A DNA stretch of 64,000 nt from Streptococcus thalassemiae (GCF_903645285.1 NZ_CAHJXN010000003.1:308501-372500); one strand, 5' to 3'. Shown: positions 51,220 through 60,174, numbered from the stretch's first letter. Notes: generated by a model from the letters alone, not told the origin. Numbers and translations are program-made.

Positions 51220-53184
51220 TTATTGAATGTGGCTAGCCAAATCTTCCTGAGCTTTTTTATTTGACTCAGCTTTTTCTTTTAGCCATTTATCATAGAGTTC
51301 CTGGTACTGTTTCGCAGTGACCGGCTCTTTTTGCAGTTCAACATATTTGTAGTTATCAGCATCTCCCTTATGACCAACGAAAGAGAAAGCTCCTGTAAAC
51401 GGTACAGTCTTACGGAAGATTGGGTTGGCTCCACCACTTTGAACTGGTAGGAAGAGGGCGCTGTCAGTCAACCAAGCTTGTACTTCAGCAAATTTTTCAT
51501 AACGAGCCTGAGTATTTTCAACTTCGCTATCTGCTTCATCTAGTAACTTCTTATAAGCAGAAAGTCCAATTTTTTCTTTTACTTCATTATCTTTTCCAGC
51601 AGTCAAACCAATATTGTTAAGCTGAGAACCTGACTCTGGATCCAAGAGATCAAGATAAGTTTTCGGATCTGAGTAATCTCCGCTCCAACCTGAAATATCA
51701 ATGTCATAGTCCTTTTGTTCAGCTGTATCTGCAAAGAATGTAGCTTGATCCTTCTCGTCTGGAGAAAGTTGAGTCACATCAATCACAACGTTGTCTGCCC
51801 CAAGGGTTTCTTCCACTGTCTGCTTAAAGGAACTTGCTTGTTGCACATCTAACTTGGCCGTCTGGTCAACTGGCATATCCAAATGAATTGGAAAGGTCAC
51901 GCCTTCTGCTTGCAAGGTTTCTTTAGCTTTAGCAAATGCTGCCTTGGCTTTTTCAGCATTCAAAAAGGCAGGTTGCGCATCATTCAAATTGATATTCGAC
52001 CACTCTGTACCATAGTTAATAATCTTTTCATTGACAACATCTCCAAAGTTTTTACCACCGATTTGGACAAAGTCACTTGGGATAAGCGTGTTACGCAAGA
52101 TACGGTCTGCTCCATCTTCACCATTTGTCTGCGCTGCATAAGCATGACGGTCAAAGGCAAAGTTGACAGCCTGACGGAAATCCTTATTTTGCATGGCTGC
52201 AAGTGAATCTGTCTTTTCCTTATCAGACTGTTTCATGGTCTGCTTGTAGCTTTGACGATTCACGTTGAAAAGATAATAGAAAGTAACTGAGTTTTGCGGT
52301 GTATAGGTAATCTTGTCCTCATTCCCTTTTTTCAACTGATTAAACACTGAACTTGTCGGGAAGATACGACCGTCCGAGTAGTTCCCTTCCAAAAATCCTC
52401 TCGCCAAACTATCTTGGTCAGAACCGTCAAAGAAAGAGAGCTTCACTTTCTCAATTTTCACATTATCCTTGTCCCAATAATTAGGGTTTTTATCAAATTC
52501 AATCAAAGATTTTGATGAGAAAGATTTAAACAAGTAAGGACCATTTGACAAGATACTGGATGGTGTTACACTACCAAAGTCATCTCCTTTAGATTTCAAA
52601 AAAGCCTCATTTACCGGACTCAAAATGCCCCCAGTAGTCTTAGAATTCCAGTAAGATTCCGGCTTATTCAAAGTATATTGAAGAGTATAGTCATCCACTG
52701 CCTTAACTCCAACAGTCTCAAAGTCAGATGTTTCCCCCTCAACGTAGTCTGCGAGGCCCTTGATAGAGTCTTGGACCAAGTACAAGTTTTCAGCCTTTTT
52801 ATCAGCTGCATACTTGAGACCTGTCACAAAGTCATGAGCCGTTACATCCGCATACTCTTCGCCCTCTGAAGTGTACCATTTCGCCCCCTGACGGATTTTA
52901 TAAGTGTAGGTCAAACCATCTTTTGACACCGTCCATGACTCAGCCATAGATGGAATGAGATTACCATACTTATCATTTTCTAACAAGCCATCAATCAAGT
53001 TGGTCGTAATACTTGAAGTAGAGCCACGCGTTGACGTAATGTAGTCCAAGGTATCAGGATTACTAGTAAATACATAAGAGTAGGTTTTCTCAGCGTTGCT
53101 TGATTGGGAAGACCCACATGCCGCTAGAGCTAGACCTGCTGTCAGAGCCATAGCTCCAAACAGCATAACTTTTGATTTCTTCAT
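51220..53184 (-). CDS. Oligopeptide ABC transporter substrate-binding lipoprotein (AliA/AliB family)
   Basis: A 654-residue SBP_bac_5 protein. The signal peptide ends in the lipobox LAAC (Cys about residue 23), so it is a membrane-tethered lipoprotein. Family segments include KDGLTYTYKIRQGAKWYTSE, DFVTGLKYAADKKAENLYLV, NKDFRQAVNFAFDRHAYAAQ and the C-terminal LKEKAESNKKAQEDLASHIQ. It resembles AliA, AliB and AmiA but is not clearly any one of them. No permease or ATPase gene adjoins, so it probably feeds the AmiCDEF transporter elsewhere. Peptides bound by such proteins also act as signals between species. Confidence 0.9.
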   Translation of the reverse strand: MKKSKVMLFGAMALTAGLALAACGSSQSSNAEKTYSYVFTSNPDTLDYITSTRGSTSSITTNLIDGLLENDKYGNLIPSMAESWTVSKDGLTYTYKIRQGAKWYTSEGEEYADVTAHDFVTGLKYAADKKAENLYLVQDSIKGLADYVEGETSDFETVGVKAVDDYTLQYTLNKPESYWNSKTTGGILSPVNEAFLKSKGDDFGSVTPSSILSNGPYLFKSFSSKSLIEFDKNPNYWDKDNVKIEKVKLSFFDGSDQDSLARGFLEGNYSDGRIFPTSSVFNQLKKGNEDKITYTPQNSVTFYYLFNVNRQSYKQTMKQSDKEKTDSLAAMQNKDFRQAVNFAFDRHAYAAQTNGEDGADRILRNTLIPSDFVQIGGKNFGDVVNEKIINYGTEWSNINLNDAQPAFLNAEKAKAAFAKAKETLQAEGVTFPIHLDMPVDQTAKLDVQQASSFKQTVEETLGADNVVIDVTQLSPDEKDQATFFADTAEQKDYDIDISGWSGDYSDPKTYLDLLDPESGSQLNNIGLTAGKDNEVKEKIGLSAYKKLLDEADSEVENTQARYEKFAEVQAWLTDSALFLPVQSGGANPIFRKTVPFTGAFSFVGHKGDADNYKYVELQKEPVTAKQYQELYDKWLKEKAESNKKAQEDLASHIQ

Positions 53185-53270
53185 GATTATTCTCCATTTT
53201 TTACAGTATGTGAAATATTATACACCATTTGAGGGAAAATATAAAGTCTTTTGAACTTTTTTACAAAAAT

Positions 53271-53304
53271 AAAAATCAGTAGACTCGAGTTCCTACTGAT
53301 TTTT
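53271..53304 (-). terminator. Terminator after rpmH
   Basis: AAAAATCAGTAG / CTACTGATTTTT, twelve pairs with a 10-base loop; T-rich on both sides. Confidence 0.8.
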
Positions 53305-53321
53305 GTTATGGTTCGTTTGGA

Positions 53322-53456
53322 TTATGCAGCCAAAACTTTGCGTCCTTTACGACGACGAGCTGCCAATACGCGACGACCGTTTTTAGTTGACATACGGTTA
53401 CGGAATCCGTGTTTGCGCGCACGACGAAGTTTACTTGGTTGATAAGTACGTTTCAC
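53322..53456 (-). CDS. rpmH: 50S ribosomal protein L34
   Basis: A 44-residue, highly basic protein ([20 protein letters not shown], ending KGRKVLAA), matching L34 along its whole length. The start codon is GTG at 53456, with AGGAGGT nine bases upstream. It is alone between its own consensus promoter and terminator, not beside rnpA as in many genomes. Confidence 0.96.
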
Positions 53457-53530
53457 GATGAATACCTCCTCATAGATTTTGTATTCGTTTAGCCGGCTAT
53501 AAAGTGATCAGTTACTAAACATACTTTACT

Positions 53531-53559
53531 ATTCTATCTGATTCTTTCACTTTTGTCAA
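53531..53559 (-). promoter_or_regulatory. Promoter of rpmH
   Basis: A perfect TTGACA (53559-53554), 17-base spacer and TAGAAT (53536-53531) on the - strand. Confidence 0.8.
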
Positions 53560-53600
53560 TAGCTCAAGGCAAATGTTTACTGCTTTTTCGAATGTAAGCC

Positions 53601-54815
53601 CTATCTACGATACTGTTTCAAGAAACGAGTCATTTTTTCTTGGATTTGGGCAAGTTCATCGACACGAGGAAGATAAACGATACGGAAGTGGTCTGGTTCC
53701 TTCCAGTTAAAGCCTCGACCATGAACCAAGAGAACCTTTTCCTGCTTCAAGAAATCAAGGACAAACTGCTCATCATCATCGATACGGTACATATTGCGGT
53801 CGATTTTAGGAAAGATATAGAGCCCAGACTTTGGTTTTACGGCAGAGAGACCTGGAATCTCTTGAATGGCATTATAAATGAAATTTCTTTGCTCGTAAAT
53901 TCGTCCACCAGGAAGGAGCAATTCATCGACTGACTGGTGACCACCCAAGGAAGTTTGTACGACTTGCTGAGCCAAAACGTTAGAGCAAAGGCGCATATTG
54001 GACAGCATATTGAGCCCTTCGATATAGCCCTTGACATGAGTCTTAGGACCAGACAAGACCATCCAACCCACACGGAAACCAGCGATACGGTGAGATTTTG
54101 ACAGACCATTCATGCTGACACAGAAGACATCTGGTGCCAAGCTCGCCACAGGCGTATGCACATGTCCATCCATTACCATGCGGTCGTAAATTTCATCCGC
54201 AAAGATAATCAAATCGTTTTGACGGGCAATCTCAATAATCTCCAACAAGAGTTCCTTAGGATAAAGGGCTCCAGTTGGGTTGTTTGGATTGATAAGGACG
54301 ATTGCCTTGGTATTGGAAGTGATTTTTGACTTGATATCGTCAATATCTGGGTACCATTCTGCAGCTTCATCACAGATATAGTGAACGGCATTTCCCCCAG
54401 CTAGGCTGACAGCCGCTGTCCAGAGAGGATAGTCTGGCATAGGCACCAAGACCTCATCTCCATTGTCCAAAAGCCCCTGCATGGACATGACAATCAGCTC
54501 ACTGACACCATTTCCAAGGTAAATATCATCAATATCTACATTTGGGAATTTCTTCAATTGGCAATACTGCATGATAGCCTTACGGGCTGAGAAAATCCCT
54601 TTGGAGTCAGAATACCCTTCACTATCACGCGCATTCATAATCAAGTCATGAATGACTTCGTCTGGCGCTGTAAAACCAAATTCTGCTGGATTTCCTGTAT
54701 TCAGACGTAAAATCTTTTCTCCGTTTGCTCGCATCCGCATGGCTTCTTCCAAAACAGGACCACGGATATCATAAGCAACATGCTCTAACTTACTAGACTT
54801 GTTATATTCTTTCAT
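53601..54815 (-). CDS. AlaT-type PLP-dependent aminotransferase
   Basis: A 404-residue fold-I aminotransferase. The PLP Lys is in MNGLSKSHRIAGFRVGWM, with LINPNNPTGALYP and FADEIYDRMVMDG as the cofactor-binding motifs. Close in form to AlaT, which makes alanine from pyruvate and glutamate; aspartate-type activity cannot be excluded. GAGGAAACAAG precedes the ATG. Confidence 0.9.
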   Translation of the reverse strand: MKEYNKSSKLEHVAYDIRGPVLEEAMRMRANGEKILRLNTGNPAEFGFTAPDEVIHDLIMNARDSEGYSDSKGIFSARKAIMQYCQLKKFPNVDIDDIYLGNGVSELIVMSMQGLLDNGDEVLVPMPDYPLWTAAVSLAGGNAVHYICDEAAEWYPDIDDIKSKITSNTKAIVLINPNNPTGALYPKELLLEIIEIARQNDLIIFADEIYDRMVMDGHVHTPVASLAPDVFCVSMNGLSKSHRIAGFRVGWMVLSGPKTHVKGYIEGLNMLSNMRLCSNVLAQQVVQTSLGGHQSVDELLLPGGRIYEQRNFIYNAIQEIPGLSAVKPKSGLYIFPKIDRNMYRIDDDEQFVLDFLKQEKVLLVHGRGFNWKEPDHFRIVYLPRVDELAQIQEKMTRFLKQYRR

Positions 54816-54845
54816 CTTGTTTCCTCAATTCATCGAGATAGTAAC

Positions 54846-54874
54846 ATTATACCACTAGAAAGAGAATGCGACAA
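54846..54874 (-). promoter_or_regulatory. Promoter of the aminotransferase gene
   Basis: TTGTCG (54874-54869), a 17-base spacer and TATAAT (54851-54846) preceded by TGG (extended -10). Confidence 0.6.
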
Positions 54875-54913
54875 GTTTACTGAAATGTGTTACTAGGTGC
54901 GGATAGAAGAAAA

Positions 54914-54932
54914 ACCTCACTAAAAGCGAGGT
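54914..54932 (-). terminator. Terminator after the small membrane protein gene
   Basis: ACCTCGC / GTGAGGT on the - strand with loop TTTTA, followed by TTTTC. Confidence 0.65.
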
Positions 54933-54971
54933 CAAGACAGGGGAGATAGCAGGTATTTTGCGAAAGTCACA

Positions 54972-55265
54972 TCACATACCAAAAGATAAACCTAGAAAAA
55001 GCAAACCTAAAAAGGAGTCATAAAGAAGATTGAACATGAGGAAGAGCCCCCATATCATCAAGTAACCCCAACGCCCACTTCGTTTTGCAACTAGGAATAA
55101 GATTAGATGGTAGAGTACATGAAAGACTAAAAATCCAATAAAACCTGGATAAAGAAACGGTACCAGACTCTCTAATTGCCAGATCATGATCACTTCTACC
55201 AAGACTGAAACTAGGATAATTCCATAATAAAGGAAATTTGATGTTTGAAAAGAGTTTTTCATCAT
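54972..55265 (-). CDS. Small membrane protein of unknown function
   Basis: A 97-residue protein with three hydrophobic segments (about residues 13-35, 40-60 and 65-95). I do not recognise the family. The start at 55265 (MMKNSFQTSN) has GGGAGGGAG directly upstream; an ATG five codons earlier contains that site within its codons and is less likely. Confidence 0.65.
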   Translation of the reverse strand: MMKNSFQTSNFLYYGIILVSVLVEVIMIWQLESLVPFLYPGFIGFLVFHVLYHLILFLVAKRSGRWGYLMIWGLFLMFNLLYDSFLGLLFLGLSFGM

Positions 55266-55367
55266 TCTCCCTCCCTTCACTTCTTTCCTGCTATCCTTTC
55301 TTTTATTTTATCATATATTTATATAGATTTTAAGCGCTAACATTCTTTTGAAAAATACTTTTTTTGC

Positions 55368-55396
55368 TTTACTTCTATATTGAAAAGGTTTACAAT
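55368..55396 (+). promoter_or_regulatory. Promoter of the universal stress protein gene
   Basis: TTTACT (55368-55373), a 17-base spacer and TACAAT (55391-55396), 30 bases before the start. Confidence 0.6.
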
Positions 55397-55426
55397 GATA
55401 GTAAGAAAATTTCAGGAGGTTTCATT

Positions 55427-55879
55427 ATGGCACAACGTTACCAAAATATCATGGTCGCAATCGATGGTTCTAAGGAAGCGGACTTGGCTTTTATCAAGGG
55501 AGTTCATTCTGCTCTACGAAACGACGCTAAACTCACCATCGCCCATGTCATTGACACACGCGCTCTTCAAAGCGTATCCACCTTTGATGCTGAAGTTTAC
55601 GAACAACTCCAAGTCGACGCTGAAAGTCTGATGAAAGAGTACGAAAAACGTGCTAAAGATGCTGGTGTGGCAGATGTTCATATCGTCATTGAAATGGGAA
55701 ATCCAAAGACCCTACTAGCACGTACTATTCCAGATACTGAGGAAGTGGATCTCATCCTCGTTGGCGCAACTGGTCTCAACGCCTTTGAACGCCTCTTGGT
55801 TGGCTCTTCATCTGAATACATTCTCCGCCATGCTAAGGTCGATTTGCTGGTTGTGAGAGAACAAGAAAAAACCTTATAA
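55427..55879 (+). CDS. Universal stress protein, UspA family
   Basis: A 150-residue single-domain UspA protein. It has the N-terminal MVAIDGSKEADLAF and the ATP-type loop VGATGLNAFERLLVGSSSEY (G-2x-G-9x-G-S/T). AGGAGGTTTCATT precedes the ATG at 55427; an in-frame upstream ATG (55364) would start inside the promoter. Likely induced by stress or slow growth; the target is unknown. Confidence 0.92.
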   Translation: MAQRYQNIMVAIDGSKEADLAFIKGVHSALRNDAKLTIAHVIDTRALQSVSTFDAEVYEQLQVDAESLMKEYEKRAKDAGVADVHIVIEMGNPKTLLARTIPDTEEVDLILVGATGLNAFERLLVGSSSEYILRHAKVDLLVVREQEKTL

Positions 55880-55887
55880 TCACAAAG

Positions 55888-55912
55888 AAAAGGAGCTCAG
55901 CGCTCCTTTTTG
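55888..55912 (+). terminator. Terminator after the usp gene
   Basis: AAAAGGAGC / GCTCCTTTT with loop TCAGC is followed by TT. Confidence 0.8.
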
Positions 55913-55922
55913 TTTACTATTT

Positions 55923-56163
55923 ATACTCTTCGAAAATCTCTTCAAACCACGTCAACGTCGCCTTGCCGTAGGTATGTTACTGACTTCGTCAGTTCTATCC
56001 ACAACCTCAAAGCAGTGCTTTGAGCTGACTTCGTCAGTTCTATCTGCAACCTCAAAACAGTGTTTTGAGCTGACTTCGTCAGTTCTATCCACAACCTCAA
56101 AGCAGTGCTTTGAGCAGCCTGCGGCTAGTTTCCTAGTTTGCTCTTTGATTTTCATTGAGTATT
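55923..56163 (+). repeat. BOX element, boxA-boxB x3-boxC
   Basis: boxA (55923-55979), three 45-bp boxB units (55980-56024, 56025-56069, 56070-56114) and boxC (56115-56163). Its right end overlaps the last codons of the HAD/MazG-like gene on the - strand. Confidence 0.95.
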
Positions 56164-57543
56164 ATTTCTCTCTTTATGGCGTTCGTAAGCCTTGAGCTGG
56201 CGCTGTAGTTCCTTTTTAATAGCAGGTTCTGGAGCATATTTTTCTTCCCAATCATCTGGTTTTAAGATTTTATGGGTCACTGGATCAAAATGAGCCTTGC
56301 CATCTGGAAAAATTTTCCCCATATTGGCCTGATGAACAATATCAAAAATACGTTCTGGGTCCACCCCCATCAAGACAAAACTACCGTAGGTGAAGTAAAG
56401 CGTGTCAATCAAGGCATCCACCTGCCCTATCAAATCTTGCTGAGCAGGCGTCTTCTTAGCTACCTTATCTGCCGCCTTATCAAGAGCTTGATGAAGTTGC
56501 GATAGAGCTTGGCCAAAGTCCTCTTCCGAAGGACTTGCAGCTCGAACAAACTCCACCAATTCTTCTATTTTAAAGCCAGCCCTATGGGTTGCACCCTCTA
56601 AATCCCAAGCTCGAGGTTCTTCTTGGGTCCGTTCATCCATCATGTGGTGGAAGGTCTTGACCTTATTGAAATGATAGTCACGGCTGACAAAGACTTTTTC
56701 TGAAGACAAAACACCAAAATGTTCCAAGGCCTTGTGGATCCCATCTTGCTGATTGCTAGTGGTGATGTGCTTGGCAACTTCCTTAACACTGCTACTACCA
56801 TTTCCCATAGCGACCGACATACCGACACCCGCCAGCATTTCAAGATCGTTATCCGAGTCACCAAAGGCCATGACTTGGTTGAGGTCAAAGCCATATTCTT
56901 TCCCGACTCGACGAATACCTTCCAATTTAGAGTTTCCCTGATTGATGACATCCGCTGCAAAAGGATTGCTACGTGTCAATTTCAAGTCTTCAAAATCAGC
57001 TGCCGCCTTCTCAGATTCTTCTGGCGTCATCAGCATCAAAACTTGGTAGATAGGCTGATTCATCAGGTGAAGCAGGTCTTCTTCCTTTTGGGGAACCACC
57101 TTGCTGACCATGCGATTAAAAGACTGACTCACTGTCCGAGTTAAAACAGAGGGAACGAAGCGACTGATTCGTTGGGAAAAAGAACCCAGACCAAAGGACA
57201 TGATTTTGGAACCCAGCATGGCATCCTTGGTCCCTAGGGCAATCTCCTTGCCCTCTTTTTTAGCATACGTAATAAGATGGCGCAAATGTAACTTGGAAAT
57301 TGGGCTCGTGAACAAGACTCTTTCTTTATTAAAGATATACTGGCCATTATAGGTTACCGCAAAGTCCAAATCCAAATCGTCCATCAATTCCTTAACAAAA
57401 AAAGGTCCTCGCCCTGTCGCTACGCCAACTAGTACCCCTTGTTCTTTGACAATCTTAATCGCGTCCTTAGTGGATTTCAAAACACTCTTGCGATCGTTGA
57501 CCAAGGTTCCGTCGATATCAAAAAAAACCGCTTTGACTTCCAT
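56152..57543 (-). CDS. Cof-type HAD-IIB hydrolase fused to a MazG-like domain
   Basis: A 463-residue two-domain protein. The N-terminal HAD-IIB phosphatase (about 1-265) has motif I FFDIDGTLVND and motif IV GDSDNDLEML. The C-terminal region (about 285-440) has an all-alpha NTP-pyrophosphohydrolase look: HHMMDERTQEEPRAWD, KIEELVEFVRAA and DALIDTLYFTYGSF carry the acidic residues expected of MazG/PRA-PH folds. Substrates unknown; a sugar or nucleotide phosphate clean-up role is inference. The final codons (NNTQ and TGA) lie in the end of a BOX element. The start at 57543 follows GGGGAGATTGGG. Confidence 0.85.
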   Translation of the reverse strand: MEVKAVFFDIDGTLVNDRKSVLKSTKDAIKIVKEQGVLVGVATGRGPFFVKELMDDLDLDFAVTYNGQYIFNKERVLFTSPISKLHLRHLITYAKKEGKEIALGTKDAMLGSKIMSFGLGSFSQRISRFVPSVLTRTVSQSFNRMVSKVVPQKEEDLLHLMNQPIYQVLMLMTPEESEKAAADFEDLKLTRSNPFAADVINQGNSKLEGIRRVGKEYGFDLNQVMAFGDSDNDLEMLAGVGMSVAMGNGSSSVKEVAKHITTSNQQDGIHKALEHFGVLSSEKVFVSRDYHFNKVKTFHHMMDERTQEEPRAWDLEGATHRAGFKIEELVEFVRAASPSEEDFGQALSQLHQALDKAADKVAKKTPAQQDLIGQVDALIDTLYFTYGSFVLMGVDPERIFDIVHQANMGKIFPDGKAHFDPVTHKILKPDDWEEKYAPEPAIKKELQRQLKAYERHKERNNTQ

Positions 57544-57565
57544 CCTATCCCAATCTCCCCTTTTG

Positions 57566-57584
57566 TGATACAATGATTATACCA
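57566..57584. promoter_or_regulatory. Overlapping divergent extended -10 promoters
   Basis: On +, TGA then TACAAT (57569-57574) points to L-asparaginase. On -, TGG then TATAAT (57581-57576) points to the HAD/MazG gene. The two -10 boxes are one base apart, so polymerase cannot occupy both at once. Confidence 0.5.
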
Positions 57585-57608
57585 CATTTCAGAAAGAGTG
57601 AGTAAATC

Positions 57609-58571
57609 ATGCCTAAGAAAATCCTTGTTTTACATACGGGTGGGACTATTTCCATGCAGGCCGATGCTTCTGGCGCTGTTGTGACAAGTTCAGATAATCC
57701 CATGAACCATGTGTCCAACCCACTTGAAGGAATCCAAGTCCACGCCTTGGACTTTTTTAACCTGCCAAGTCCCCATATCAAACCCAAGCATATGCTGGCT
57801 CTCTACCAGAAAATTAAAGAGGAAGCTGCTTACTACGATGGAGTGGTAATCACACACGGGACCGATACTTTAGAGGAAACAGCCTATTTCCTTGATACCA
57901 TGGAAGTCCCCCATATGCCCATCGTTCTAACAGGAGCCATGCGTAGCTCCAATGAACTCGGTAGTGATGGTGTTTATAACTATCTGAGTGCTTTGCGGGT
58001 GGCTAGCGATGACAAGGCTGCGGACAAAGGAGTTTTAGTTGTTATGAACGATGAAATCCACGCTGCCAAGTATGTTACCAAAACGCATACAACCAACGTC
58101 AGCACCTTCCAGACTCCAACACACGGACCACTTGGTCTGATCATGAAACACGAAATCCTCTACTTTAAAACAGCTGAACCTCGTGTCCGCTTTGACCTTA
58201 ATCACATACAAGGCTTAGTCCCTATCATCTCAGCTTATGCTGGTATGACAGATGAGCTGATTGATATGCTGGATTTGGAACAATTGGACGGTTTGATTAT
58301 CCAAGCCTTCGGAGCTGGTAATATTCCCAAAGAAACGGCTCAAAAATTAGAAAGCCTTCTGCAAAAAGGAATCCCAGTCGCTCTGGTATCACGATGCTTT
58401 AACGGTATTGCCGAGCCTGTTTATGCCTACCAGGGTGGGGGCGTACAGTTGCAAAAAGCAGGCGTTTTCTTTGTTAAAGAACTCAACGCCCAAAAAGCCC
58501 GCTTGAAACTCCTCATCGCCCTCAATGCCGGACTAACAGGACAGGCTTTGAAAGACTATATGGAAGGCTAA
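57609..58571 (+). CDS. L-asparaginase
   Basis: A 320-residue type I-like asparaginase that hydrolyses asparagine to aspartate and ammonia. The first catalytic Thr is in LHTGGTISMQ and the second Thr/Asp pair in THGTDTLEETAYFL; LTGAMRSSNELGSDG follows. No signal peptide, so cytoplasmic. The ribosome binding site is weak. The TAA stop shares its last base with the start of a BOX element. Confidence 0.95.
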   Translation: MPKKILVLHTGGTISMQADASGAVVTSSDNPMNHVSNPLEGIQVHALDFFNLPSPHIKPKHMLALYQKIKEEAAYYDGVVITHGTDTLEETAYFLDTMEVPHMPIVLTGAMRSSNELGSDGVYNYLSALRVASDDKAADKGVLVVMNDEIHAAKYVTKTHTTNVSTFQTPTHGPLGLIMKHEILYFKTAEPRVRFDLNHIQGLVPIISAYAGMTDELIDMLDLEQLDGLIIQAFGAGNIPKETAQKLESLLQKGIPVALVSRCFNGIAEPVYAYQGGGVQLQKAGVFFVKELNAQKARLKLLIALNAGLTGQALKDYMEG

Positions 58572-58856
58572 TACTCTTCGAAAATCTCTTCAAACCACGT
58601 CAACGTCGCCTTGCCGTATGTATGGTTACTGACTTCGTCAGTCTTATCTACAACCTCAAAAACATGTTTTGAGCTGACTTCGTCAGTTCTATCTACAACC
58701 TCAAAGCAGTGCCTTGAGCTGACTTCGTCAGCTTCCATCTGCAACCTCAAAGCAGTGCTTTGAGCTGACTTCGTCAGTTTCATCTACAACCTCAAAACAG
58801 TATGTTGCGCAGCCTTTAACCAGCCGCCTAGTCCGCTCTGTGGTATTCATTGAGTC
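58571..58856 (+). repeat. BOX element, boxA-boxB x4-degenerate boxC
   Basis: boxA (58571-58628), then boxB units at 58629-58673, 58674-58718, 58719-58764 (one base longer) and 58765-58809, and a corrupted boxC ending near GAGTCG. It lies between the convergent asparaginase and ccpA genes. Confidence 0.93.
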
Positions 58857-58913
58857 GACATCTCTTGTTTAAGAGCACAAAATCAGGAAATCTTCTCGAT
58901 TCCCTGATTTTTT

Positions 58914-59924
58914 CTATTTACGTTTTCGTGTTGAGCGACGTTCTGTCAAACCATGAGGTAAGAGAACTTCACGTTCTTCCAACTCTTCCTTGTGCATAAT
59001 CTTGGTCAACATACGCATACTAATGGCACCAAGGTCATAAAGAGGTTGGGCAATCGTTGTCAAGTTTGGACGTGTAAAGCGTGAGATTTGTGAATCATCA
59101 CTAGTAATGATTTCAAAATCTTCTGGTACTGACACACCCTTATCAGCCAAACCGTTCAAGACTCCTGCTGCCAACTCATCACCTGTCACAACTGCTGCAG
59201 TTGCGTTTGATGAAATCAAACGCTCTGCCAAGGCGTAACCATCATCATAGCTATACTTAGATTCAAATACCAAACCCTCACTATAAGCGATTTCTGCTTT
59301 TTTCAAGGCTTCCTTGTAGCCAACTAAACGAACCTTACCATTGATGTCATCCACTAGCGGACCGCTAACGAAAGCAATACGCTCATTTTCTTTAGCAAGG
59401 TAACTCACTGCATCAATCGTTGCTTGCTTATAGTCAATATTGACACTTGGCAACTGGTGCTCAACATCGACAGTTCCTGCGAGAACAATCGGAGTACGTG
59501 AACGCGAAAATTCTGAGCGAATTTTATCTGTCAAGTGATAACCCATAAAGATAATGCCATCTACCTGCTTTGAAAAGAGGGTATTGACAACAGAAACTTC
59601 TTTCTCGTTATCTTCATCGCTATTAGCTAAGACAATATTGTACTTGTACATTTCTGCAATATCATCAATCCCCTTAGCCAAACTCGAAAAATAACCATTG
59701 GTAATATTTGGAATCACGACACCGACAGTAGTTGTCTTTTTACTTGCAAGACCACGCGCAACTGCATTTGGACGATAATCCAAACGATCAATTACCTCTA
59801 GCACTTTTTTACGGGTATTCTCTTTTACATTTTTATTGCCATTGACCACACGGCTGACCGTCGCCATGGAAACACCTGCTTCACGAGCGACATCATAAAT
59901 GGTTACTGTATCATCTGCATTCAT
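58914..59924 (-). CDS. ccpA: Catabolite control protein A
   Basis: A 336-residue LacI/GalR-family master regulator of carbon catabolite control. The N-terminal HTH VTIYDVAREAGVSMATVSRV and hinge NAVARGLASKKT precede the periplasmic-binding-protein-like domain that binds HPr(Ser-P). The start at 59924 (MNADDTVTIYD) follows AGGAAAAGGA. Its promoter contains a cre-like site, suggesting autoregulation. Confidence 0.97.
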   Translation of the reverse strand: MNADDTVTIYDVAREAGVSMATVSRVVNGNKNVKENTRKKVLEVIDRLDYRPNAVARGLASKKTTTVGVVIPNITNGYFSSLAKGIDDIAEMYKYNIVLANSDEDNEKEVSVVNTLFSKQVDGIIFMGYHLTDKIRSEFSRSRTPIVLAGTVDVEHQLPSVNIDYKQATIDAVSYLAKENERIAFVSGPLVDDINGKVRLVGYKEALKKAEIAYSEGLVFESKYSYDDGYALAERLISSNATAAVVTGDELAAGVLNGLADKGVSVPEDFEIITSDDSQISRFTRPNLTTIAQPLYDLGAISMRMLTKIMHKEELEEREVLLPHGLTERRSTRKRK

Positions 59925-60045
59925 TCCTTTTCCTGCCCTTTCTATCCCACACATTCTTTTACAAGTAGAGGCACCGATTGAAACTCTATATCTACTTACA
60001 AAAGTGAAGATGTGAAAATTTCGTTTTCATGTTTCTACTTATTCC

Positions 60046-60074
60046 ATTCTATCACTAATTGTAAACACTTTCAA
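60046..60074 (-). promoter_or_regulatory. Promoter of ccpA with overlapping cre-like site
   Basis: TTGAAA (60074-60069), a 17-base spacer and TAGAAT (60051-60046). TGAAAGTGTTTACA (60073-60060) overlaps the -35 and spacer and matches TGWAANCGNTNWCA except for T in place of the central C. Confidence 0.6.
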
Positions 60075-60148
60075 GTGTTTTTTGAAGATTGATTGAAAAA
60101 ATTTCATGGAAAGCCTAGGTTTAGCTCCTTGCTACCACCTTTGACGAA

Positions 60149-60174
60149 ACAAAAAGGAGGAAACTAAGCCTCCT
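60149..60174 (-). terminator. Terminator after the response regulator gene
   Basis: AGGAGG / CCTCCT with an 8-base loop, followed on the - strand by TTTTT. Confidence 0.65.
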
